Shown here one piece after another: positions 7,266 through 15,585 of a DNA stretch of 64,000 nucleotides. The first letter of the stretch is position 1. Each line of letters opens with the position of its first letter. Source of the DNA: Solimonas_A sp052035235 (GTDB lineage Bacteria; Pseudomonadota; Gammaproteobacteria; Nevskiales; Nevskiaceae). The translations under genes and the position numbers were made by a program. The notes under the pieces were generated by a model. The model was not told where the DNA came from, ran no database searches, and saw nothing but the letters and a program-made list of their open reading frames with translations. Location: positions 124,001-188,000 of the forward strand of contig JBPOHT010000030.1 in NCBI GenBank assembly GCA_052035235.1. Direction: 5' to 3'.

Positions 7266-10151
7266 TCAGCTGGCCTTCGCCACCTCAGCCCGCTCCGCCA
7301 GCAGGCCGGCCAGCAAGGCCAGGTTGAGCGGCTTCACCAGGTGATGGTCGAAGCCCGCCTCGCGGGTTCGCTCGCGGTCCGCGGCCTGGCCCAGTCCGGT
7401 GAGGGCCAGCAACAGCACACGATCACCGCCCGGCAGGGCGCGCAGGTGACGGGCCGCTTCCACGCCATCCATGCGCGGCATGCCGATATCGAGGATCGCC
7501 ACGTCGGGCCGGAAGCTCTGCGCCAGCGCCAGGCCCTCCGCGCCGTCGTGCGCCACCGCTGCGGCATGTCCCTGCAGTTCCAGCAACGCCGCCAGCGAAT
7601 TCGCCGCATCGGCATTGTCGTCCACCACCAGCACGCGCAGCAGCGAGGGCGCCTCATCCGGAAGGGCCGGCGGCAGTTCCAGCGGCGGGCCATCCGCCAG
7701 CAAGGGCAGGCGCACGGTAAAGCTGCTGCCCATGCCCGATCCGGCACTCTCGGCGCTGACACTGCCGCCGTGCAGCATCACCAGGTTACGCACCAGCGAC
7801 AGGCCGATACCCAGCCCCCCTTCGGCGCGGCCCTGGTGCGCGCGCACCTGGGAGAACAGGTCGAAGACATGCTCCAGGTCGGCGGGCGGAATGCCGATGC
7901 CATCGTCGCTGATGCTGACCACGGCGGTGTCCGCCTCGCGCCACACCGCCAGGCGGATATGCCCGCCGGGCTCGGTGTACTTGGCCGCATTGGACAGCAG
8001 GTTGGAAAACACCTGGGTCAGGCGGTCGAGGTCGCCGTCCAACCGGATGTCCGGCGCCACGATGTCCATGCTCAGTTCGTGCCGGTGCGCGTCGATCAGC
8101 GCGCGGGCGGCTTCCACGCTACCGGCCAGGACCTCGGACAGGTCCAGCGCCTGCCGCCGCAGTTGCAGCTTGCCGGAACTGATGCGCCCGACATCGAGCA
8201 GATCGTCCACCAGACGCACCATGTGTGTCAGCTGGCGATCCATCATGTCCACCGTGCCCAGCAACCGCGAATCGCTCTGCCGCATCAAGCGCAGGATCTG
8301 CAGGCCGTTGCGGATCGGCGCCAGCGGGTTGCGCAATTCATGCGCCAGCGTCGCCAGGAACTCATCCTTGCGCCGGTCCGCCTCGCGCAATGCTTCCTCG
8401 GCACGCTTGCTCTCGGTGAGATCGCGGCTGATCTTGGTGAAACCCAGCAGCTCGCCGTCCAGCCCGCGCACCGCCGTGGCGATCTCATGGCCCCAGAAGC
8501 GGCTGCCATCCTTGCGCACACGCCAGGAATAGCGCTCGGCGCGGCCATTGGCGGTGGCTTCCGCCAGTTCGCGTGACGGCGCGTCGTCGGCAACGTCCTC
8601 CGGCGTGAAGAACATCGCGAAGTGCTTGCCGAGCACATCCTCGGCTTGATAACCCTTCACGCGCTCGGCGCCCTCGGTCCACTCGATCACGTAGCCATGG
8701 GGGTCCAACATCAGGATCGCGTAGTCGCGCACGCTCTGCACCAGCGCACGGAAGCGGACGTCGCCCTCCTGCACACGCAGCTCCGCGTTCTTGCGGTCGC
8801 TGACATCCCAGACCAGGCCCGCGATGCCAAGCTTGCCGGTCTGCGGATCGGACGTGGCATCCGCCCACTCCTCCAGCCAGGCAATCTCGCCATCGACCGG
8901 GCGGATGATGCGGAACTCGCTGTGCCAGCCACCGCCCGCGGCGGCGCGCAGGGTCTCCAGGTGCCGCTCCGCGTCCTCCGGGTGCAGCAGGCGCAGGACC
9001 TGTTCGCCGCCGCGCCAGCGCTCACCGGGCAGCAGCCCGAACAGCTCGGCCAGGGTGTCGGAGGCGCTGGTCTGCCCGCTGGCCGCGTCCCAGTACCAGG
9101 AGGCCATGCGCCCCGCCGTCATCGAGGCACGCAGCCGCGTCTCTGCCAGGCGCAGGGCTTCGCCGGCAGTCAGCCGCTCGATCGCCAGCGCGGCCTGGGC
9201 CGCGAACAGGTCGGTCAGCTTGAGCTGGTCATCCGAGGGCCGGTGCGGCTGGCGGAAATTGGTCGACAGCGCCCCCAGCAGGCGCCCTTCCCGCGAAATC
9301 AGCGGCGTGGACTGCACCGCGCGATAGCCCGCCCGGCGCGCATCCTCCCGGCTCGGCGCATACAAGGGTTCCGTCTCCACGTCCTCCACGATCACCCGCT
9401 CGCGCCGGGCCATCGCCAGTCCGCAGGCGCAAGGTGTGTCGGCACGCACCACCGCATAGCGTCGCTGGAACTCGGCGTCGAAACCCTTCTGCGTGACGAT
9501 CCTCAGGCTGCTGGTGGTGGCATCCCAGAGCTGCAGGCTGCCAAACGCCGCACCCTGCACCTGCATGGTGTTGGTGAGGATCTCCTCCAGCAGTCCCTGC
9601 AGGCTGCCGCTCTCGTTGATGCGGCGCCCGATCGCATGCAGGCGCCGCACCGCCGCCAATTCACCCGCCAGGGCCTCCTCGCGCTCACCCTGGGGGGGCG
9701 AGGCCGCTGATCCGCTCACCGCCAGGTCGCGGACCTCGGCGGCGACATGCAGGACCATACCCGCCGCATCCCTCACCGGGCACAGCGTCAGCTCGACCGG
9801 ACGCGCCCGCCCGCCCTCGCCGCGAAGGGCCAGATCGCAGCGCAGGGTCTGCCCTTGCACCGCGCACTCCACCGCCGTCCGCAGATCCTGCCGTTGGCGC
9901 TCCGATATCTGCCAGCAGGGCAAGGCCCAGAAGACCTGCTCCAGGCCTTCGTCAGGCCCAGCAGCCCCGGGCAGCGCCGGCTCCACGCACAGCAGCCCGC
10001 CGCCCGCACTGAGCAGCCCCCTGAACACCAACAGTGAATCAAACGAAGCACGCAGCAGCGCCGCCTGCTGTCGAGCAGGCAGGCCTACTCCGGCCTTCGG
10101 GGCGCGGCGGCGCTTCTTCGGGCCGCCCGTCGCCGGGGGACTGGCATCCAT
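7266..10151 (-). CDS. Multi-sensor hybrid histidine kinase (PAS-GAF-PAS-PAS-HisKA-HATPase-REC)
   Basis: A 961-residue soluble kinase with no membrane segment. In order it shows a basic N-terminus, a PAS-like domain, a GAF domain at about 170-330 (CGLAMARRERVIVEDVETEP) and two PAS/PAC domains at about 340-590 (WEWADATSDP-like and GFTKISRDLTESK). Then come HisKA (ATLAHELRNPLAPIRNG), HATPase_c (FSNLLSNAAKY, GGLGIGLSLVRNL) and a receiver (VLVVDDNADAA, Asp in AILDIGMP, Lys in HHLVKPL). CACG in the GAF domain recalls families that sense small ligands or redox state, but the ligand is unknown. It shares its kinase-receiver core with the truncated kinase at the left edge. The output partner is not in the window. 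The chosen ATG has a weak ribosome binding site. Confidence 0.93.
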   Translation of the reverse strand: MDASPPATGGPKKRRRAPKAGVGLPARQQAALLRASFDSLLVFRGLLSAGGGLLCVEPALPGAAGPDEGLEQVFWALPCWQISERQRQDLRTAVECAVQGQTLRCDLALRGEGGRARPVELTLCPVRDAAGMVLHVAAEVRDLAVSGSAASPPQGEREEALAGELAAVRRLHAIGRRINESGSLQGLLEEILTNTMQVQGAAFGSLQLWDATTSSLRIVTQKGFDAEFQRRYAVVRADTPCACGLAMARRERVIVEDVETEPLYAPSREDARRAGYRAVQSTPLISREGRLLGALSTNFRQPHRPSDDQLKLTDLFAAQAALAIERLTAGEALRLAETRLRASMTAGRMASWYWDAASGQTSASDTLAELFGLLPGERWRGGEQVLRLLHPEDAERHLETLRAAAGGGWHSEFRIIRPVDGEIAWLEEWADATSDPQTGKLGIAGLVWDVSDRKNAELRVQEGDVRFRALVQSVRDYAILMLDPHGYVIEWTEGAERVKGYQAEDVLGKHFAMFFTPEDVADDAPSRELAEATANGRAERYSWRVRKDGSRFWGHEIATAVRGLDGELLGFTKISRDLTESKRAEEALREADRRKDEFLATLAHELRNPLAPIRNGLQILRLMRQSDSRLLGTVDMMDRQLTHMVRLVDDLLDVGRISSGKLQLRRQALDLSEVLAGSVEAARALIDAHRHELSMDIVAPDIRLDGDLDRLTQVFSNLLSNAAKYTEPGGHIRLAVWREADTAVVSISDDGIGIPPADLEHVFDLFSQVRAHQGRAEGGLGIGLSLVRNLVMLHGGSVSAESAGSGMGSSFTVRLPLLADGPPLELPPALPDEAPSLLRVLVVDDNADAANSLAALLELQGHAAAVAHDGAEGLALAQSFRPDVAILDIGMPRMDGVEAARHLRALPGGDRVLLLALTGLGQAADRERTREAGFDHHLVKPLNLALLAGLLAERAEVAKAS

Positions 10152-10355
10152 GTCCGTCTTGAGCCTCGCCGTAATGCAGGTTGGCTTCCGCCCGGCGACA
10201 CGCCGGGATCGTCCGGGAGTATAGGCATAGCCTGCCGGGTACGCTCAGGCCACCCGCCAGCCTCCGCAGCGTCACGGCGCGACGAGCGAACCCGATAGCG
10301 GCTGCGGAACTCGCATCGCCCCTGCGCGGCAAGGATCGAGCTTTCCTGTACGTGC

Positions 10356-10384
10356 CAGGAGTTCGAATCCCTTCCTCGCCGCCA
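10356..10384 (+). repeat. tRNA-Ser 3'-end remnant (att-like scar) 1
   Basis: 29 bases match the T-arm, acceptor and CCA end of the tRNA-Ser(CGA) at 12124-12214 in 25 positions, including GTTCGAATCCCT and CCGCCA, but on the opposite strand. No acceptor 5' half, D-arm or anticodon arm is seen upstream, so it is a fragment. It is followed by a perfect 12-bp stem hairpin, as at a real tRNA 3' end. Confidence 0.7.
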
Positions 10385-10389
10385 GAAAC

Positions 10390-10419
10390 AAGAAAGCCGA
10401 CTCGATGTCGGCTTTCTTG
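10390..10419 (+). terminator. Hairpin terminator behind tRNA-Ser remnant 1
   Basis: A 12-bp perfect stem (AAGAAAGCCGAC/GTCGGCTTTCTT) with a 5-base loop. It can work in both directions and lies just beyond the stop codon of the Sel1-repeat gene on the - strand. A diverged copy of the same element lies at 11926-11951 on the other side of that gene. Confidence 0.75.
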
Positions 10420-10443
10420 CTGCTCAGATCGAAGACCGGCGGG

Positions 10444-11823
10444 TTATCGATTGGGGTTGTAGTAGTTGTCGAAGGTCTCGCGGGCCATGCACTCCTGATG
10501 TGCCTGGTTGTTGCGGTAGATGATGCCGCAGACCTGGCCGTTTTCCTGCCGGTTCTGCCCACCTGAATAAAGACCCCAGAGACGAGCCATGTTGGCGCTC
10601 TCGGCGGCGCGTTGCGACTCTTCGCTCTCGCGCCGCATTTCGCGATATTGCCGGTCCCGCTCTTCGTAGCGACCGTCCATCTCGTTTTGCCAGGCACGCC
10701 AGATCGGCCCGGCCTCGGCCAAGCCTCCGGTCTCGTGAGCGGCGCGCATCATCTGGATCGACCAGATTTCGTTCCGGCCGACGATGAAGCCCGAGCGATA
10801 GAAGTGCGCCATGACGAACTGGGCGTAGGGATGGTTCCGGTCCGCCGCCTGCTTGAAATACTGGACGGCCTTGTGCACGTCCTGCGGCGCGCCCTGACCG
10901 GAATAATAGATCTGGCCCAAGGCATAGGCCGCGTCGGCCAACCCGTCTTCCGCCAGGACCTGATAGCCCGCAATGGCCAGCGCGGGGTCGCGGCCCAGGG
11001 TCGCGGAGGCGAGGATGAAGCGTTGCTCTGCCGGCAGTTGCGGCGGGAAAGCCCGCGCCGTCACCTCGCGCGCCATCAACTCCGCGTAGCCGAAAGTTCC
11101 AGCGCCGGCCCTGCGGATGCCTTCTATATTGCCGCAGGCGAAGTCGACCTTGCTCGCACAGGCGCGCATGTACTCGCGTACGGACAGGTCGGCGTCCCGC
11201 GTCATGCCCCGGCCGTTCTGGGACATGTATCCGACCAGGGCGCACGACTCCATGTCGCCCAGCCTGCAGCCGGAGCGGAGCGAGGCCACCGAGACGACCT
11301 CGTTCTGGGGCACGTCGCCAAACCCGTCGGCGTAAAGCCTGCCCGCCAGCCGGCAGCCTTCCCCCTTGCCCTGGGCGCAGGCCTGGTCGAAGGCCTGGAC
11401 CGCGCCCCGGCTATTCACCAGGGCCCCGATCCCATCCCGACGCATGTTGCCCAGCATCAGGCAGGCCGATCCGTAGGACAGGGCGCAGCCGCGCTCGGCG
11501 AACTGGAGCGCCTCCGGCAGGTTCTGCGGGACCGTGTCGGACCAGCGCAGCACCACGGCCGCGTTGAGGCATCCGGCCCCTGATTTGCGCTCACAAGCCA
11601 TGCGGGCGTAGCGCAGGCCTTGCGCATGATCCGCCGCCACGCCGATCCCCTTGTGCAGGTAATAGCTGTAGGACGCACAACGATTCGCGTCGCCCCGCCC
11701 CTCTCGGCAGGCCGCTTTCGCGACGGGGGCGTCGGCGGGATCGTCGGCAGCCCGTGCGGATGTCGGGGCAAACAGGCCGCTGAGGATCGCGACTGCCACG
11801 GCGAGCAAGTTTGTTTTCAACAT
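10444..11823 (-). CDS. Exported Sel1-repeat protein
   Basis: A 459-residue protein starting at the ATG with a good ribosome binding site (GGAG, 8 bases before). Upstream ATGs have none. Its signal peptide is LLAVAVAILSGLFAPTSARA. The body is built of about six Sel1-like (TPR-type) helical repeats with the usual A-x-x-L-G-x-x-Y-x-x-G pattern (AAYALGQIYYSGQGAPQD) and many paired cysteines (C...GC...AC), as in the HcpA/Sel1 class of disulfide-stapled repeats. The tail after residue about 390 is charged (RYEERDRQYREMRRESEESQ). The role is unknown; Sel1 proteins usually mediate protein contacts in the periplasm or outside the cell. The gene is flanked by tRNA-Ser 3'-end remnants with hairpins, which suggests arrival by tRNA-targeted integration. 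Confidence 0.85.
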   Translation of the reverse strand: MLKTNLLAVAVAILSGLFAPTSARAADDPADAPVAKAACREGRGDANRCASYSYYLHKGIGVAADHAQGLRYARMACERKSGAGCLNAAVVLRWSDTVPQNLPEALQFAERGCALSYGSACLMLGNMRRDGIGALVNSRGAVQAFDQACAQGKGEGCRLAGRLYADGFGDVPQNEVVSVASLRSGCRLGDMESCALVGYMSQNGRGMTRDADLSVREYMRACASKVDFACGNIEGIRRAGAGTFGYAELMAREVTARAFPPQLPAEQRFILASATLGRDPALAIAGYQVLAEDGLADAAYALGQIYYSGQGAPQDVHKAVQYFKQAADRNHPYAQFVMAHFYRSGFIVGRNEIWSIQMMRAAHETGGLAEAGPIWRAWQNEMDGRYEERDRQYREMRRESEESQRAAESANMARLWGLYSGGQNRQENGQVCGIIYRNNQAHQECMARETFDNYYNPNR

Positions 11824-11901
11824 CACGTCTCCTCGCATGGTCCAGATGACCATTCGCGCTTGCATGAAGTGCTACGGAGTAGCCAGATTGTTCGTCCTCA
11901 C

Positions 11902-11951
11902 CGGGCTCGGCCCGCCAGAGAATGGAAAAGCCGACTCAATGTGGGCTTTTT
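11902..11951 (+). repeat. tRNA 3'-end/terminator scar 2
   Basis: A degraded tRNA-like end (GGCCCGCCA) is followed by a hairpin (AAAAGCC/GGGCTTTT) whose loop (GACTCAATGT) closely matches the one at 10401-10408. It forms, with scar 1, a pair of direct repeats around the Sel1-repeat gene. Confidence 0.5.
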
Positions 11952-12053
11952 AGCCTTTCAGAGCAGGGAATGAAGAGGGGAACTCGAAGGCGCGGCAGCG
12001 CCTGGCTCGCAGCGGAATGGCCACTACGCGGCAATGGTCGAACCTTCCTTTGA

Positions 12054-12113
12054 TACCGGGGATTAGAATCCCGCCCGCCCGCCAAATGAAAAAGCCCCCT
12101 TTCGGGGGCTTTT
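12054..12113 (+). repeat. tRNA-Ser 3'-end remnant 3 with terminator
   Basis: The first 31 bases follow the variable-arm end, T-arm and CCA end of the adjacent tRNA-Ser(CGA) (TACCGGGG, GAATCCC, CCGCCA) with a few changes and one deletion, in the opposite orientation. A perfect 10-bp hairpin (AAAAGCCCCC/GGGGGCTTTT) follows. It also serves as the terminator of the real tRNA-Ser, which ends 11 bases away on the other strand. Confidence 0.65.
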
Positions 12114-12123
12114 CAAGCTTGTT

Positions 12124-12214
12124 TGGCGGAGAGGGAGGGATTCGAACCCCCGGTACGCTATGAACGTACGCCTGATTTCGAGTCAGGTACATTAAACCAC
12201 TCTGCCACCTCTCC
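12124..12214 (-). tRNA. tRNA-Ser(CGA)
   Basis: An intact class II tRNA of 91 bases with encoded CCA. The acceptor stem GGAGAGG pairs with CCTCTCC, the discriminator is G, and the anticodon stem CCTGA/TCAGG encloses the loop CTCGAAA with anticodon CGA. There is a long variable arm (palindromic CGTACG/CGTAC) and a T-arm with GTTCGAATC. A shared hairpin terminator follows on its 3' side. Confidence 0.96.
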
Positions 12215-12306
12215 AGAGGGGCTTCCAGGGCTGGTTTCTGCGAGAATCCGGGGCCCTGTGCTAGCGTCCGGACCAAGGCCAGACGCTGCGAAGGCGCGAA
12301 TTCTAA

Positions 12307-13779
12307 ATGAACCCAGCCGAAACGCCTACTCCTTCCTCCACCTTTCGCCGGATCCTGACCTGGATCGGCCTGGGGCTGGTCGTCGGGGGAACCCTGGCAC
12401 TGTCCACCTGCTCTCCCCGGATGAGCGCCCTGGACCAGGCCCGGCGGCTGGGGGTGCTGCGGGTGGCCATGACCAACAGCCCCACCACCTATTACGTCAG
12501 CGGCGACGGCGCCACCGGCTACGAATACGACCTGGCCAACGCCCTGGCGTCGCGGCTGGAGCTGAAGCTGGAGGTGGTGCTGGCGGAATCCGCTCCCCAG
12601 GCCATCGAGATGGTCCGCAGCGGCCGGGCGCACTTCGCCGCTGCCACGGTGACCGTCAGCGAGGGTCGTGAGCGCCTGGTGCGCTTCACCCCGCCGGTAC
12701 AGAAAGTGGTGCCCCAACTGGTCTACCGCATGGGCGAGCCCAAGCCCAAGGACCTGGGCGCGCTGCGCGGCCACTTCAGCGTCGCCAAGGACAGCGTCCA
12801 CGCCGAGCGCCTGCGCCAGTTGCAGAAAACCGTCTTCCCCGGCCTGGTGTTCGACGAAGTGGCCGACCAGTCGACCGAAGACCTGCTCTACGCCGTGGCC
12901 AACAACCAGCTGGCCTACACGGTGGCCAACTCCGACCTGCTGGCGATCAACCAGCGCTACTACCCCAACCTGCGCGTCGCCTTTCCCATCGCCGTATCGG
13001 AAGACATCGCCTGGGCCTTTCCCCTCGGCGACGACCAAAGCCTGTTCGCTCCGGTCACCGAGTACCTGCGCACCCTGGATCGCGACGAACTCGCTCGCAT
13101 CCGCGAGCGCCACTTCGGCCACATCGAGCAGGTCAATGCCTTCGGCGCGCTGACGCTGGCCATGCACACCGAGACGCGCCTGCCGGCCTACCGCAAGCAC
13201 TTCGAGGAATGGTCCACCAGGAACAACCTGGACTGGCGTCTGCTGGCGGCCATGGGCTACCAGGAGTCGCAGTGGAACGCCAACGCCGTCAGCCCCACCG
13301 GCGTGCGCGGCCTGATGCAGCTCACCACCAGCACCGCCGCCCGCATGAAGGTCGCCAACCGCGAAGACCCGGTGCAGAGCATCCGCGGCGGGGCGGCCTA
13401 TATCCGCATGCTGATCGACCAGATGCCGCCGGAGATCAAGCAGCCGGACCGCACCTGGATGGCCCTGGCAGCCTACAACCTCGGCATCGGCCACCTGCTG
13501 GATGCCCGCGTGCTGACGCAGAAGCGCGGCGGCAACCCCAACCACTGGATCGACGTACGCGCCTCGCTGCCGCTGCTGACCAAGCCCCGCTGGTTCAGCC
13601 AGACCCGCTACGGCTACGCCCGCGGCTATGAGGCGATGACCTACGTCGGCAACATCCGCACCTACTACGACATGCTCGGCTTCCTCACCGGAGAGCCGAC
13701 CATTGACGACACCGCGCCGGAGCCCTCAGCCCCGCCGCCGCAGAAAGACCCGCTCAACATCAATTCGCCGCTGCTATAG
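12307..13779 (+). CDS. mltF: Membrane-bound lytic murein transglycosylase F
   Basis: A 490-residue protein of the MltF architecture. An N-terminal membrane or lipid anchor (GLGLVVGGTLALSTC) leads to a solute-binding-protein-like domain at about 48-275 (LRVAMTNSPTTYY, GYEYDLANALA). A C-terminal lysozyme-like SLT domain follows at about 290-420, with the catalytic Glu in GYQESQWNANA and the GLMQLT motif. The enzyme cleaves glycan strands to 1,6-anhydro-muropeptides at the outer membrane, with the N-domain regulating activity. Length matches the family. The tail is Pro-rich. It is convergent with the deformylase gene across a dispersed palindrome. Confidence 0.95.
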   Translation: MNPAETPTPSSTFRRILTWIGLGLVVGGTLALSTCSPRMSALDQARRLGVLRVAMTNSPTTYYVSGDGATGYEYDLANALASRLELKLEVVLAESAPQAIEMVRSGRAHFAAATVTVSEGRERLVRFTPPVQKVVPQLVYRMGEPKPKDLGALRGHFSVAKDSVHAERLRQLQKTVFPGLVFDEVADQSTEDLLYAVANNQLAYTVANSDLLAINQRYYPNLRVAFPIAVSEDIAWAFPLGDDQSLFAPVTEYLRTLDRDELARIRERHFGHIEQVNAFGALTLAMHTETRLPAYRKHFEEWSTRNNLDWRLLAAMGYQESQWNANAVSPTGVRGLMQLTTSTAARMKVANREDPVQSIRGGAAYIRMLIDQMPPEIKQPDRTWMALAAYNLGIGHLLDARVLTQKRGGNPNHWIDVRASLPLLTKPRWFSQTRYGYARGYEAMTYVGNIRTYYDMLGFLTGEPTIDDTAPEPSAPPPQKDPLNINSPLL

Positions 13780-13800
13780 GGGAAACGTCCCTGCCTGTCT

Positions 13801-13837
13801 CCCTCTCCCGCTGGCGGGAGAGGGTTGGGGTGAGGGT
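13801..13837. repeat. Dispersed palindrome, CCCTCTCCC family, copy 1
   Basis: Perfect palindrome CCCTCTCCCGC-N2-GCGGGAGAGGG followed by TTGGGGTGAGGGT. Related copies occur at 33364, 37285 and 47201. It lies between convergent genes and may act as a terminator. Confidence 0.75.
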
Positions 13838-13906
13838 GGTGCTGCGGCGGTTACGCACCTCACCGGTGACTGCACATCCCTCGACTCCGGCCGGGAAAGA
13901 GCAATC

Positions 13907-14437
13907 TCAATCGTCCGCGACGTTCTGCCCAGGAAACAAGACCTCGTTGAACCCGAACCGCGAAAAATCCCGTATCCGCATCGGGTAGAGGATCCCGTCC
14001 AGGTGGTCGCATTCGTGCTGCACCACCCGCGCATGGAAGCCGCTCACGCTGCGGTCGATCGGCCGCCCCTCCAGGTCGAAGCCCTGGTAGCGCAGGCGCG
14101 CATGGCGCGGCACCACGCCGCGCAGGCCGGGCACCGAGAGACAGCCTTCCCAGCCGTCCTCCATTTCGTCGGACAGTGGCGTCAGCACCGGGTTGATCAG
14201 GATCGTCTCCGGCACCGGCTCGGCCTGCGGATAGCGCGGGCTGGATTGGAAGCCGAAGATCACCACGCGCAGGTCCACGCCGATCTGCGGCGCCGCCAGG
14301 CCCGCACCGCTGAGATCGCGCATGGTGTCGAACATGTCCTCCACCAGCGCGCGCAAGAGCGGCGTACCGAACTCCGCCACCGGCTGGGCCACCCGCATCA
14401 GGCGCGGGTCACCCATGCGCAGCACTTGGCGGATCAT
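13907..14437 (-). CDS. def: Peptide deformylase
   Basis: A 176-residue cytoplasmic metalloenzyme that removes the N-formyl group from nascent proteins. All three motifs are present: GAGLAAPQIGV (motif 1), EGCLSVPGLRG (motif 2, metal Cys) and QHECDHLDGI (motif 3, HExxH with two metal His and the catalytic Glu). Its start overlaps the stop of the upstream ferredoxin gene by ATGA, so the two are translationally coupled. The usual deformylase neighbour fmt is absent. This may be a second deformylase; a copy beside fmt elsewhere would make it accessory. Confidence 0.95.
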   Translation of the reverse strand: MIRQVLRMGDPRLMRVAQPVAEFGTPLLRALVEDMFDTMRDLSGAGLAAPQIGVDLRVVIFGFQSSPRYPQAEPVPETILINPVLTPLSDEMEDGWEGCLSVPGLRGVVPRHARLRYQGFDLEGRPIDRSVSGFHARVVQHECDHLDGILYPMRIRDFSRFGFNEVLFPGQNVADD

Positions 14438-14769
14438 GCGCCCGGCGCCGTGTCCGGCAGGCGCAGCCGCTCCACGATCTCGCCCTTCTGGATATGGCGC
14501 TCGATGATCTCGTCGACATCGTCCTCGTCGACGTAGGTGTACCAGACGCCTTGCGGATAGACCACAAGGCAGGGGCCTTCCTCGCAGCGCTCCAGGCAGC
14601 CGGCCATGTTGATGCGCACCTTGCCCGGCGCCGCCAGGCCCAGGTTCTTGATCTGCTTCTTGGCATAGTCGCGCACGCGCGTCGCGCCCTTGTCGTTGCA
14701 GCAGGTGCGCTCACCCGGCTTGCGCTGGTTGCAGCAGAAGAAGACGTGGTGCTGGTAATAGCTGGTCAT
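14434..14769 (-). CDS. Small (2Fe-2S) ferredoxin-like protein
   Basis: A 111-residue cytoplasmic protein of the thioredoxin-like [2Fe-2S] ferredoxin family, seen in many gammaproteobacteria as (2Fe-2S) ferredoxin domain-containing protein. The ligand pattern is HHVFFCCNQRKPGERTCC and then NMAGCLERCEEGPCLVVYP, typical of the NuoE-like fold. I use the start at MTSYYQHHVFF; an ATG nine codons earlier has poor context. It is coupled to the deformylase by an ATGA overlap. Its redox partner is unknown. Confidence 0.88.
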   Translation of the reverse strand: MTSYYQHHVFFCCNQRKPGERTCCNDKGATRVRDYAKKQIKNLGLAAPGKVRINMAGCLERCEEGPCLVVYPQGVWYTYVDEDDVDEIIERHIQKGEIVERLRLPDTAPGA

Positions 14770-14814
14770 GGATTCGCTGGCTCCGCCTCGCGGCACGGCT
14801 GCGATTCTACGCCC

Positions 14815-15531
14815 TTACGGGCTCTTGCCGAACGCGTAGGACAGGTTCACCGCCGCGAAGGTATCGGTGCGCTCGGTACCGGCCGGCACCTCGCTGTTGT
14901 TCTTGATCGTATAACTCAGCGACGCGAACAGGTTGCCCACCACCGACAGCTTCAGCTCGGTGACTGACTCGGTAAAGGTGTTGTCGTCGCCCGACTCCAG
15001 CTTGAGGCTCTGGATGAAGGTGCCGGTCTCCGACAGCTTCCACTGGTACTTGCCGAAGGCGCGGCCAATCATGTCTTCCTCGCGCGTGCGGCCCGGGTCG
15101 TTGTTCTGCAACTGCCGCGCACCGGCGCCGATCTCGGCGTCCAGCAGGTGCACCGGCCCGGTCAGTATGTGGCGGCCATAACCCACCGCCTCGGAGGTGC
15201 GCTCGCGCACGCCACCGAACAGGTCCTTTTCCCACTCCACCACGCCGAAGATGTAGTCTCGCTCCGAAAAGCCCCAGTCCAGCTTGTTGCCCAGCGTATA
15301 GCGCTCGGCGGTGCTGCCCTCGTCGTCGGAGGAGGAGCTGATGGCCGACGCGGTGGAGGCGTTCTTCCAGGGACCGTTGACGTAGTTCAGGCCCAGCTTG
15401 CCGTTGAACGAAGTGGTCTCGCTGTTGCCGCTGGTGCCGAGATAACCCAGCCCCACCTCACCGGACCAGGGAGCGGCCTGGACGGCCAGGGAGCAGGACG
15501 ACAGCGCGAGAACGAGAAGGGCGCGGTTCAT
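14815..15531 (-). CDS. DUF481 (YdiY-like) outer-membrane protein
   Basis: A 238-residue protein with a clean signal peptide (ALLVLALSSCSLAVQA, cut before AP). Alternating aromatic/polar strands ending in LSYAFGKSP are typical of a small beta-barrel. GEVGLGYLGTSGNSETTSF is the DUF481 opening signature (salt-induced outer-membrane protein family). The role is unknown for most members. It has a good ribosome binding site (AAGGAAA) and is divergent from the GlcF-like gene across 54 bases. Confidence 0.85.
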   Translation of the reverse strand: MNRALLVLALSSCSLAVQAAPWSGEVGLGYLGTSGNSETTSFNGKLGLNYVNGPWKNASTASAISSSSDDEGSTAERYTLGNKLDWGFSERDYIFGVVEWEKDLFGGVRERTSEAVGYGRHILTGPVHLLDAEIGAGARQLQNNDPGRTREEDMIGRAFGKYQWKLSETGTFIQSLKLESGDDNTFTESVTELKLSVVGNLFASLSYTIKNNSEVPAGTERTDTFAAVNLSYAFGKSP

Positions 15532-15585
15532 GGGGTTTCCTTGATTTTTGGATTTTTCAGGGCGGGCAAACGCCTATTATGTGAC

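Noticed and set aside
10290..10384. A complete tRNA-Ser on the + strand
   Set aside because: Only the T-arm/acceptor 3' part is visible. I found no matching 5' acceptor half, D-arm or anticodon arm, so I call it a remnant.
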